This document shows, piece by piece, positions 1 through 5,834 of a stretch of 12,538 nt of DNA (the first letter of the stretch is position 1; each line of letters begins with the position of its first letter). Source of the stretch: Chloroflexota bacterium (GTDB lineage Bacteria > Chloroflexota > UBA5177 > JANWHV01). Both the position numbers and the translations under genes were made by a program. The notes under the pieces were generated by a model. That model ran no database searches. It was not told where the DNA came from and saw only the letters and a program-made list of their open reading frames with translations. The stretch spans positions 1 to 12,538 of the forward strand of contig JAQBPC010000540.1 in assembly GCA_028287725.1 (NCBI GenBank), written 5' to 3'.

Positions 1-1060
1 CCGCGCCTATGGATGAGCCGGTGCGCCTGGCGGCGGCGGAAAGCGACGCGCGCTTCTTCGCGGTGAGAATCCTTCCCTCCATCACCGCCAACAGTGAGAT
101 GTACAGCTCTTCCTGAGCCTGCAGGTCGAAGCCCTCTGGCGAGGCTGTCTCCACGTGAACGCCATGCTTACGCAGTCGATCGGCACAATCCTCGAAGGCC
201 GTCACGATCTCGCGGTCGACCGGCAGCCACTCCTGCCAGGGCAGCAGCGCTACCCGATATTCTCGCAGCGAAGCGCGGCGCGCCGGGGCCAACTGCAGCC
301 GCCACGCGACATCCTCGCCCGCGACCGGACCGACCATAACATCCATGGCCAACTCGAGATCGATTGGGCTCCGCGCTAGTGGACCAAGTGCCTGCAACAT
401 CATGCCTGGATTGTGCGCTGGCCAGCCAGGCACGAAACCATACCGTGGCAAAATGGAGTCGCTGGGACGATGGCCGTACAGCCCGCAGAATGCCGAGGGC
501 ACGCGAATGGAACCGCCTATGTCGCTGCCAAGCTCGAGCGCGGTCAGCCCGGCCGCGAGCGCCGCGGCTCCGCCGCCTGTGCTGCCGCCAGGCGTTCGCG
601 TCAGATCCCATGGGTTGTTCGTTCGGCCAAACAACGCGTTGTCCGCCTGCCAGTCCCCGCAGTCGGTGGAGGTATTCGTTTTGGCCATGATCACGGCGCC
701 TGCCGCTCGCACGCTGCCGGCAATTGGCGCGTCATGCGCGGCAATTGTGCCGAAGCGCTCCGGCACGCCCGCGGTCGTAGGCAAACCTCGGGTCTCGATG
801 CAGTCTTTGATCGTCATCGGCAGGCCGGTCAATGCGCCCATCGGCGCACCGAGCGCCAGAGCGGCGTCCGCTGCCCGCGCCTGGCTGTCCGCCTCCTGGT
901 CGTTGGGGATTACCAGCGCGTTGAGGACCGGATTGTATTTGGCGATGCGCTCACGGTACATGCCAAGCAACTCGACGGCCGAGACGCGCCGCGATCGCAA
1001 GGCATCGAGCAGTACGTGCGCGGGTGCGAAAGCGGAAACGTATTCAGATGACTGTGCCAC
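1..1060 (-). CDS. Amidase signature family hydrolase (3' end outside window)
   Basis: This is an amidase-signature enzyme that would hydrolyse a carboxamide in the cytoplasm; the substrate cannot be read from the sequence. The 353 visible codons are open to the window edge, so the C-terminal part is missing. The catalytic triad is complete: Lys85 in MTIKD, cis-Ser160 in PGGSTGGG, and nucleophile Ser184 in GSDIGGSIR. The Lys-to-Ser (75) and Ser-to-Ser (24) spacings equal those of fatty acid amide hydrolase (142/217/241). The usual second Ser of GGSSGG is Thr161 here. I chose the GTG at 1060 because GGAGGG lies 7 nt upstream; an in-frame ATG at 1108 has no ribosome binding site. GatA of the tRNA amidotransferase shares this fold, but the sequence around the signature and the lack of gatB/gatC nearby favour a stand-alone amidase. 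The family call is firm; function is unknown. Confidence 0.9.
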   Translation of the reverse strand, partial: MAQSSEYVSAFAPAHVLLDALRSRRVSAVELLGMYRERIAKYNPVLNALVIPNDQEADSQARAADAALALGAPMGALTGLPMTIKDCIETRGLPTTAGVPERFGTIAAHDAPIAGSVRAAGAVIMAKTNTSTDCGDWQADNALFGRTNNPWDLTRTPGGSTGGGAAALAAGLTALELGSDIGGSIRVPSAFCGLYGHRPSDSILPRYGFVPGWPAHNPGMMLQALGPLARSPIDLELAMDVMVGPVAGEDVAWRLQLAPARRASLREYRVALLPWQEWLPVDREIVTAFEDCADRLRKHGVHVETASPEGFDLQAQEELYISLLAVMEGRILTAKKRASLSAAARRTGSSIGA

Positions 1061-1067
1061 GTCAGAA

Positions 1068-1073
1068 CCCTCC
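1068..1073 (-). promoter_or_regulatory. Ribosome binding site that decides the amidase start
   Basis: GGAGGG on the minus strand, 7 nt before the GTG at 1060. It favours this GTG over the in-frame ATG 48 nt upstream, which has only weak purine sequence before it. Confidence 0.6.
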
Positions 1074-1198
1074 GGCAGTTTTGGCTGTCCTGGTATCGCA
1101 GCAAGCATAGCACCCACAATCTCGGCATGCCCAGGTCAATGCTCAAGTGATGTGTCGCCCAACGGGGAGTCGCTGCCTCGCACCAGGGCATAGAATGG

Positions 1199-1228
1199 CG
1201 CGGCAATCTACAACGATACCTTGCCGCG
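1199..1228. repeat. Inverted repeat upstream of the amidase
   Basis: CGCGGCAA (1199-1206) and its exact reverse complement TTGCCGCG (1221-1228) are separated by 14 bp. The repeat lies about 140 bp upstream of the amidase start. It could be an operator or an RNA hairpin in an untranslated region; an 8-bp perfect match in GC-rich DNA may also be chance. Confidence 0.4.
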
Positions 1229-1407
1229 GACACGGGGCAGGCAGTAACAGGCCTGCAAATTCCGGTCGTATCCGCCTACGTCACCGTGCGCCGGTCGCGT
1301 GCCCGGTGCAAAGCTTCTCTGCGCACAGCACAGCGAAACACTAACTGGGGGCCAATGGCTCGACCGGCGGATCCTATGCCGGCAACATGGTCCGACAGGC
1401 ATTCGAG

Positions 1408-1432
1408 GGGAGGGCAAATGAGTTACCCTCCC
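1408..1432 (-). terminator. Possible aspS terminator hairpin, no U-tract
   Basis: GGGAGGG (1408-1414) can pair with CCCTCCC (1426-1432) around an 11-nt loop, starting 21 nt after the aspS stop. The stem is strong, but on the minus strand it is followed by CTCGAATGCC rather than a run of T. A canonical intrinsic terminator is therefore not supported; it could be a processing or 3'-end-stabilising hairpin. Confidence 0.35.
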
Positions 1433-1453
1433 TCCCGGTATTCGTCTTTTCCC

Positions 1454-3232
1454 TCAGGAATCGGTGGGTAAGACGGTCCTGATGTGCAGCTCGTCGAGTT
1501 GCGACTGCGGCACGGTTGAGGGTGCGCCGGCCATCAGGTCTTGCGCACTCTGATTCTTCGGGAACGCTATTACGTCACGGATATTCGCGGTGTCGCGCAG
1601 AAGTCCGATCCAGCGGTCGATGCCGGCGGCGATGCCGCCGTGCGGCGGCGTGCCGTAATCGAATGCTTCGAGCATGAAGCCAAAGCGCTCTTCCACATCG
1701 TCCGGCGTCATGCCGAGCAGCTTGAAGATTCGCTCCTGTACATCGCGGCGATATATTCGTATGCTGCCGCCCGCGACCTCGAAGCCATTACACACAAGGT
1801 CGTATTGCTTGGCGCGCACCCGCATCGGATCGGATTCCAGGAAATCGAGGTCCTCGTCCTTTGGACTCGTGAACTGGTGGTGCTTGGCAGCCACTGTGCC
1901 GTCGTCCAGCACTTCGAAGGCAGGCATATCCAGTACCCAGGCAAGCCCCAGCACTTCCGGATCGGCCAGCTGCAAGCGGCGGCCAATCTCCAGCCGCAGC
2001 TGACCAAGAGCCTCTAGTGCCTTGTCGCCCTTATCCGCGACGATGAGCAGAAGGTCGCCCGGCACGGCCTGTAGGCGCTCGATCAGGCTGCGCACCTGGT
2101 CGTCTGTGATGAACTTCGCGGCCGCTCCGCGCAACGCGCCATCATCCTGCACGGACAGGCTGACCAGGCCACGCGCACCATGGGTTCTGGCAAGCGCCGT
2201 GAGCGTGTCGATTTCCTTGCGGGTGCTGCCGCCAAGGCCGGGCGCGAGTAGCCCCTTTATGGCGCCGCCGGCTGACAGCGCATCGGAGAAGACGCTGAAC
2301 TCAGTTGCCGCAAAAATATCGGATAGGTCCTGCAGCTTCAGACCAAACCGGAGGTCAGGCTTATCAGATCCGTACTGATCCATTGCCTCACGAAAGGTCA
2401 TCCGAGGGAACGGTTCTGCCAGCAAACGCTTTGTCGTGAGCTCCTTGGTGATCGCGGTATAGAGCCCTTCCAGCAGCTGTAGGATGTCCTCCTGCTCGAC
2501 AAAACTCATCTCTATGTCAAGCTGGGTGAATTCTGGCTGGCGATCGGCCCGCTGGTCCTCATCTCGGAAGCATCGCGCAATCTGGAAGTAGCGTTCAAAG
2601 CCCGCCACCATCAGCATCTGTTTGAGTTGCTGCGGAGACTGAGGCAACGCGTAGAACTCGCCCGGGTGCACTCGGCTTGGCACGAGGAAATCTCGGGCTC
2701 CGCCTGGCGAGCTCTTGAACAGTATCGGCGTCTCAACCTCGACGAAATCCCGCTCGTCAAGATAATCGCGCATGAACTTGACGACCTTGTGACGCAGAAT
2801 GATGTTGTCGCGCATCGTCTCGCGACGAAGGTCAAGATAACGATAGCGCAGGCGAAGCGGCTCCTCTACCGGTACGTCTTCATTGATGTAGAAGGGTGGA
2901 GTCTTCGAGGGGTTCAAGACCACAAGCTCGTCTACGTGGACCTCGATCTCGCCGGTCGGTAACTTCGCATTTACCGTGCCCTCGGGCCGGGGCGCCACCG
3001 CTCCGGTGACGGCAAGAACAAACTCATTCCGAACACCCTCGGCGACACGGTGGGCCTCGGGTGAGCGCTCCGGATCGATCACCACCTGGGTGATACCCCA
3101 GCGGTCTCGGAGGTCGAGGAAAATCAAGTGTCCATGGTCGCGGCGGCGATGCAGCCAACCCATCAACGTTACGGTCTGGCCGGCGTTGGCGCGTGTCAAT
3201 TCACCGCACGTTATTGTCTTGTGTACTGGCAC
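1454..3232 (-). CDS. aspS: Aspartyl-tRNA synthetase, bacterial type
   Basis: This class IIb synthetase charges tRNA-Asp with aspartate using ATP. At 592 residues it has the usual bacterial length. Domains in order: N-terminal OB-fold anticodon-binding domain (about 1-110), catalytic core with motif 2 (FRDEDQRADRQPEF, 222-235), a GAD insertion (about 300-420), and motif 3 with Arg540 (GGIAAGIDR). The GTG at 3232 gives a start close to the conserved CGEL segment; GAGGGG lies 12 nt upstream, a slightly long spacing, and the longer in-frame ATG at 3325 adds a non-homologous leader. Two points are odd. His33 in RRRDHG is the residue associated with non-discriminating enzymes that also charge tRNA-Asn. 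The flipping-loop motif usually written PEGARD reads PGGARD, with Gly177 in place of Glu. It is probably cotranscribed with the two small membrane-protein genes upstream. Confidence 0.97.
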   Translation of the reverse strand: MPVHKTITCGELTRANAGQTVTLMGWLHRRRDHGHLIFLDLRDRWGITQVVIDPERSPEAHRVAEGVRNEFVLAVTGAVAPRPEGTVNAKLPTGEIEVHVDELVVLNPSKTPPFYINEDVPVEEPLRLRYRYLDLRRETMRDNIILRHKVVKFMRDYLDERDFVEVETPILFKSSPGGARDFLVPSRVHPGEFYALPQSPQQLKQMLMVAGFERYFQIARCFRDEDQRADRQPEFTQLDIEMSFVEQEDILQLLEGLYTAITKELTTKRLLAEPFPRMTFREAMDQYGSDKPDLRFGLKLQDLSDIFAATEFSVFSDALSAGGAIKGLLAPGLGGSTRKEIDTLTALARTHGARGLVSLSVQDDGALRGAAAKFITDDQVRSLIERLQAVPGDLLLIVADKGDKALEALGQLRLEIGRRLQLADPEVLGLAWVLDMPAFEVLDDGTVAAKHHQFTSPKDEDLDFLESDPMRVRAKQYDLVCNGFEVAGGSIRIYRRDVQERIFKLLGMTPDDVEERFGFMLEAFDYGTPPHGGIAAGIDRWIGLLRDTANIRDVIAFPKNQSAQDLMAGAPSTVPQSQLDELHIRTVLPTDS

Positions 3233-3236
3233 GGTA

Positions 3237-3293
3237 GTGTGCGTCCCCTCAATGAAGGATGAGCGAAATGATTGCCTATAGCCTACCGCACAC
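3237..3293 (-). promoter_or_regulatory. Potential aspS leader stem around the ribosome binding site
   Basis: On the minus strand GTGTGCG (3293 to 3287) is complementary to CGCACAC (3243 to 3237), which ends 4 nt before the GTG start. The 43-nt loop carries the GAGGGG ribosome binding site. This might modulate aspS translation, but a 7-bp match over this distance is weak evidence. No T-box consensus (AGGGTGGNACCGCG) is present. Confidence 0.25.
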
Positions 3294-3349
3294 GGCAGCC
3301 AGAGGGAAAACAGTCCACCAGACAATCATGCCTGCGCGCACATCCGCAC

Positions 3350-3712
3350 TTACGCGGCTTGACGCGTCGTTTCGGTCTTGCCGGCAGGTACCGGCTGTGC
3401 GCCTGCCGCCGGCACCGTGACTCTCCGCGGCCAATGCGTGGCACGATATGCGCCGGCTTTAAGACCCCGCCAGAAACTCGTGGTGCGAATCACCGGCGCG
3501 GCTACGATATTCGCACCCTTGTCCACGTACTTCTGTACCAACCCGGTAGCCCAGGTGACCTTTTCGTGCACCCAACCCATCTTCTTGAGGACCCACCATA
3601 GCCCAAACGCCAGGCCGGCATTCAGCAGCGCTAGAATAAGCACGAGCACAATAAGCTCAATCCCTAGAATTGTGCCGCCAATCGTGCCGGCCCAGTCATT
3701 GATGTTGCCCAT
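3350..3712 (-). CDS. Small single-pass membrane protein of unknown function
   Basis: I do not recognise a named family for this 120-residue protein. It has one long hydrophobic segment (about 12-43, rich in Ile, Leu and Val) after a short N-terminus, then an amphipathic stretch with WVHEKVTW (47-54) and a basic, Pro/Ala/Thr-rich tail (about 85-120). The layout suggests an inner-membrane protein with a cytoplasmic C-terminal region, with Arg/Lys residues following the helix. Its ATG lies only 3 nt after the stop of the gene upstream, so translation is likely coupled to it. aspS follows after 117 nt. The pairing with a DUF948-like protein suggests both act together at the membrane; this is inference from context. 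Confidence 0.75.
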   Translation of the reverse strand: MGNINDWAGTIGGTILGIELIVLVLILALLNAGLAFGLWWVLKKMGWVHEKVTWATGLVQKYVDKGANIVAAPVIRTTSFWRGLKAGAYRATHWPRRVTVPAAGAQPVPAGKTETTRQAA

Positions 3713-3715
3713 GAG

Positions 3716-4045
3716 CTATGAGTCCTCGGCCCGCTTCTGCACGCTCGAGTTGGGACGTTTGAGGCCGCGCGCCACACTGCTGCTGAGTACCTGCACGGTC
3801 TTGGCAACGCCCGCTGTAACGCTCACGCTGGTTATGAGAGGCTTTACAAGTCCGCTACTGACGAACTCGCTTGTTCCTTGCACTGTTTTAACGGTTTGCT
3901 GGGCGGAGCCGATGACTGGCATGACCTCGTTTTTGATCTGCTTTATAAGGTCGCGGATCTCCAGTGCCACCACTACAAGCAAAGCAAATGCGATCAGTGA
4001 GAGGATCGCCGCAATGAGCAGTAGCCAGCTAACAATGCCCGGCAT
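3716..4045 (-). CDS. DUF948-like small membrane protein
   Basis: This 109-residue protein has an N-terminal transmembrane helix (about 5-30), then a charged segment (EIRDLIKQIKNEV, 29-41) and an amphipathic region with regular hydrophobic and Ser/Thr/Val positions (about 42-92). It ends in a basic and acidic tail. Helix plus heptad-like region resembles DUF948/YtxH-type general stress and envelope proteins, whose biochemical role is not established. GGGAGG sits about 10 nt before the ATG, making it the likely first gene of the transcript that continues through the second membrane protein into aspS. Family assignment is by overall shape only; a profile search against DUF948 (PF06103) would decide it. 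Confidence 0.72.
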   Translation of the reverse strand: MPGIVSWLLLIAAILSLIAFALLVVVALEIRDLIKQIKNEVMPVIGSAQQTVKTVQGTSEFVSSGLVKPLITSVSVTAGVAKTVQVLSSSVARGLKRPNSSVQKRAEDS

Positions 4046-4091
4046 CCTATATCTTCCTCCCAGCGCGGCGAATCAATAGTAGAAAACCACT

Positions 4092-4113
4092 CTGTGCTAG
4101 GATTCTAACACAG
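4092..4113 (-). promoter_or_regulatory. Candidate extended -10 promoter within a dyad, DUF948-like gene
   Basis: On the minus strand TGTTAGAAT (4110 to 4102) fits an extended -10 element (TGn plus a 5/6 match to TATAAT). No good -35 box is present 17 bp upstream. Transcription would begin near 4095, leaving a leader of about 50 nt with a good ribosome binding site. The element sits inside a 22-bp dyad with arms CTGTGTTAG and CTAGCACAG (one T.G mismatch) around AATC, so a repressor site is conceivable. Confidence 0.4.
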
Positions 4114-4258
4114 CCGGCCTTTCTGGAGTGGCGGGAAGAGCGGTTTAACCTCGCCGGGAGACAATTTTCACGGTTGAGGCTGTATTCGTGGCACCTCAAG
4201 ATCCGCACGACGCGCTTCGACGCCACTGCCTGCAATGTCAAGCTCGTCGGTAAGTGAA

Positions 4259-4288
4259 TTGCGCCGATCTGCTCAGCAGTGCTACACT
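4259..4288 (+). promoter_or_regulatory. Candidate promoter for the rpsF-ssb-rpsR transcript
   Basis: TGCTACACT (4280-4288) is an extended -10 element. A poor -35 match TTGCGC lies at 4259-4264 with an 18-bp spacer. Transcription would begin near 4295 and give a leader of about 148 nt. The same TACACT hexamer is used in the stronger clpS promoter at 11277. Confidence 0.4.
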
Positions 4289-4382
4289 CACCAGGTGCGT
4301 TCAGCTATTGGACGCGTCTAATTTGGCTGGCCTGCGACTTGCGGGTTGGCATGCTTCTCGCTTCGGCCGCATGTGCTCCGTC

Positions 4383-4442
4383 CACACCAATGGAGCAAAC
4401 AACAATGGCGGGCGGGGCTTACCCGAGGGAAGGAGTGGTGTG
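4383..4442 (+). promoter_or_regulatory. rpsF leader structure masking the start region
   Basis: CACACCA (4383-4389) is fully complementary to TGGTGTG (4436-4442), the bases directly after the AGGAG ribosome binding site and up to the initiation codon. Inside the 46-nt loop, CGGG (4413-4416) can pair with CCCG (4422-4425), followed by a CCGAGG sequence. Autogenous control of rpsF leaders by an S6:S18 complex is known in many bacteria, and this arrangement would suit it. I could not match it base by base to the published motif, so the link is inference. Confidence 0.4.
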
Positions 4443-4886
4443 TTGCAGCGCGACTACGAAGTCACTTATATCCTGAGTACCACGCTCGACGAGGAGGCCT
4501 CAGCGGCCGTTATCGAGCGGGTCAACCAACTGATACTCACAGGTGGCGGCTCAGTCACCGAGGTTCACCCCTGGGGCCGCAGGCACCTTGCGTACCCGAT
4601 TGATCACAACCGCGATGGCTTTTATGTAACCACGCGCTTCTCGATGCCGACTCAATCGATGGACGCCTTCGAGAATGACTTGCGACTCAATGAAAGCATT
4701 TTGCGGCATGGCGCTTTCCGACAGGACGAAGTGCCGATCAAGCCTATTCTGCCGATCGTGCAAGCCGCAGCCTCCTCAGGTCCTGCCGCACCCGTGGCGG
4801 AGCATGATGCGGAAGAGCATGGCGAGGACAGCTCGGTTTTGGACGAAAGCATTGATCCCGAACTGGTCCCTGCAGCCGAGGACTAA
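4443..4886 (+). CDS. rpsF: 30S ribosomal protein S6 (bS6)
   Basis: bS6 binds 16S rRNA in the small-subunit platform together with S18, whose gene follows two positions downstream. The N-terminus reads QRDYEVTYIL and the S6 fold follows with GGSVTEVHPWGRRHLAYPI in the middle, as expected for the family. The frame is open upstream to 4254, but homology begins only here. I chose TTG at 4443 because AGGAG (4431-4435) then has a 7-nt spacing; GTG at 4440 is equally in frame with a 4-nt spacing. The protein has about 147 residues, longer than the roughly 95-135 usual, because of an acidic, Ala-rich C-terminal tail of about 45 residues (AEHDAEEHGEDSS and onward). Acidic S6 tails are known, for example the glutamate tail added by RimK in E. 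coli, but this one is encoded. Confidence 0.95.
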   Translation: MQRDYEVTYILSTTLDEEASAAVIERVNQLILTGGGSVTEVHPWGRRHLAYPIDHNRDGFYVTTRFSMPTQSMDAFENDLRLNESILRHGAFRQDEVPIKPILPIVQAAASSGPAAPVAEHDAEEHGEDSSVLDESIDPELVPAAED

Positions 4887-4922
4887 CTCGGCCTACCGCA
4901 ATGTAGTCGGGGAGAATGAGCC

Positions 4923-5429
4923 GTGGCCGGAAGCTTGAAGAAAATATTCATCATCGGAAACCTTGGTAGCGATCCTGTGATGCGTTACACACAAGACGGT
5001 ACCCCGGTTGCATCCTTCAACGTTGCAGTAAACGAACGCCCACGCCGCGGCCAGGGTCCCGAGGGCGGCCAGGGCGGGCAGGCTGAGGAAACGACCACCT
5101 GGTTCCGCGTGAGCGCTTGGCGACGGCAAGCTGAAATCGCCAACGATCTCTTAAAGAAGGGCACCTCGGTCTTCGTGTCCGGGAGCCTGACCGTGCGGGA
5201 ATTTACGGGGAATGACGGGGTCAAGCGCACGTCCTTGGACGTGCAAATGGACGATATGCAAATCCTCACGCCAAAGGGCGTTCAGGAAGGTGGCTCGTTT
5301 GATGACGCACCCGCCTTTGGCGGAGGGCAGGCCCCAAGCCGGCCAAGCGCACCTTCTGGCAACCGCCAGGGTGGCGGTCGCCCGGCGCCCGAGCCTGACG
5401 ACCAGGACGACAGTGAGATTCCTTTCTAA
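4923..5429 (+). CDS. ssb: Single-stranded DNA-binding protein
   Basis: SSB coats single-stranded DNA in replication and repair and recruits partner proteins through its C-terminal tip. The 168-residue protein begins with an OB-fold (about 1-118; IFIIGNLGSDPVMRYTQDG, TTWFRVSAW, LLKKGTSVFVSGSL). A Gly/Pro/Gln-rich linker follows and the acidic tip ends DDSEIPF, close to the canonical DDDIPF docking motif. There is a Gly/Gln-rich insertion in the first half of the OB-fold (RRGQGPEGGQGGQAEE, about 41-56), in the strand 2-3 loop region. The GTG start has GGGGAG 8 nt upstream. The rpsF-ssb-rpsR order is the widespread bacterial arrangement. Confidence 0.97.
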   Translation: MAGSLKKIFIIGNLGSDPVMRYTQDGTPVASFNVAVNERPRRGQGPEGGQGGQAEETTTWFRVSAWRRQAEIANDLLKKGTSVFVSGSLTVREFTGNDGVKRTSLDVQMDDMQILTPKGVQEGGSFDDAPAFGGGQAPSRPSAPSGNRQGGGRPAPEPDDQDDSEIPF

Positions 5430-5468
5430 TACAAACGTGCCGCAGGCACATCTGGAGATTGACTAAGA

Positions 5469-5834
5469 ATGAGCACACCATCCTATACACCGGGATATGA
5501 TTCAGGTGCGCGATCCGAAGGTGGTCGCGGCGACCGATCGGAAGGCGGCCGTGGTGAGCGAGGATCGCGCGGACCACGCCGCGAAGGCGGCCGTGGCGAT
5601 CGCTTCTCGCGCCGGCGCGTATGTAATTTCTGCGTCGATCATATGGATCTGGTCGACTATAAGGACGTGGCGCGCTTGCGCAAGTATCTCAGCGAGCGCG
5701 GCAAGATCGAGCCTCGCCGGAAGACCGGCACCTGCGCCAAGCATCAGCGAGTGTTGACCACCGCCCTCAAGCGTGCTCGCCAACTCGCGTTGCTGCCGTA
5801 CACCGCAGAGCACCAGCGCTTCATGCAGAGATGA
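5469..5834 (+). CDS. rpsR: 30S ribosomal protein S18 (bS18), zinc-binding form with RG-rich N-terminus
   Basis: bS18 pairs with S6 on the 30S platform. The conserved core is about residues 48-112, with VDYKDV, LRKYLSERGKI, TGTCAKHQR and KRARQLALLPY. Cys52-x2-Cys55 and Cys89-x2-His92 supply four ligands, matching the zinc-binding 'C+' class of S18 described for duplicated ribosomal proteins. The protein is 121 residues against the usual 70-90: the first 47 residues form a basic, disordered extension with three copies of an octapeptide of the type SEGGRGDR (16-23, 24-31, 38-45). The ATG follows a GGAG at about 11 nt. The stop codon overlaps the next start (ATGA). The expected rplI gene does not follow. 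Confidence 0.96.
   Translation: MSTPSYTPGYDSGARSEGGRGDRSEGGRGERGSRGPRREGGRGDRFSRRRVCNFCVDHMDLVDYKDVARLRKYLSERGKIEPRRKTGTCAKHQRVLTTALKRARQLALLPYTAEHQRFMQR
5514..5603 (+). repeat. 24-nt coding repeats in the rpsR 5' end
   Basis: Three 24-nt units (5514-5537, 5538-5561 and 5580-5603) encode SEGGRGDR, SEGGRGER and REGGRGDR. The first two are directly adjacent; an 18-nt spacer precedes the third. The DNA copies differ at synonymous positions, so the repeat is conserved at protein level rather than a fresh duplication. Confidence 0.75.

Larger units (their letters stand above)
1061..1453. other. Non-coding gap between aspS end and amidase start
   Basis: This 393-bp stretch holds the aspS 3' flank and the amidase upstream region, both on the minus strand. 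Short open frames on either strand (for example 1147-1344 plus and 1208-1417 minus) have low-complexity, Arg/Pro/Ser-rich translations and no recognisable family, so I do not call genes. It contains a GC-rich hairpin near aspS and an 8-bp inverted repeat at 1199-1228, listed separately. I saw no tRNA-like fold and no convincing sigma-70 promoter for the amidase. Confidence 0.6.
4046..4442. other. Divergent non-coding region between the aspS operon and rpsF
   Basis: About 400 bp separate the divergently read small membrane-protein gene and rpsF. I see a candidate extended -10 promoter inside a dyad on the minus strand (4092-4113), a candidate extended -10 promoter on the plus strand (4259-4288) and a long leader before rpsF with base-pairing around the start codon. 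The open frame on the minus strand at 4047-4241 has no family features and is not called. Confidence 0.55.

Noticed and set aside
168..611. A 147-codon minus-strand open frame
   Set aside because: It is a different frame on the same strand as the amidase, Arg/Ala-rich, a by-product of GC-rich codons.
1..1060. gatA, amidotransferase subunit A, as the identity of the amidase
   Set aside because: The signature region fits the wider amidase family and no gatB or gatC accompanies it; GatA cannot be fully excluded without a search.
345..1193. A 282-codon plus-strand open frame across the amidase
   Set aside because: It lies antisense to the amidase, whose minus-strand frame has the complete Lys-Ser-Ser triad with correct spacing. 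The plus-strand translation has no family features.
1147..1417. Short open frames in the aspS-amidase gap as small genes
   Set aside because: No ribosome binding site and no recognisable protein features; composition is typical of GC-rich non-coding DNA.
3233..3349. A T-box riboswitch before aspS
   Set aside because: No T-box consensus and no specifier-loop-like structure were seen in this 117-nt gap; it is also too short.
4254..4442. An N-terminal extension of S6 from GTG 4254 or ATG 4371
   Set aside because: The extra residues do not resemble S6, and a strong AGGAG lies just before 4440/4443 where family similarity begins.
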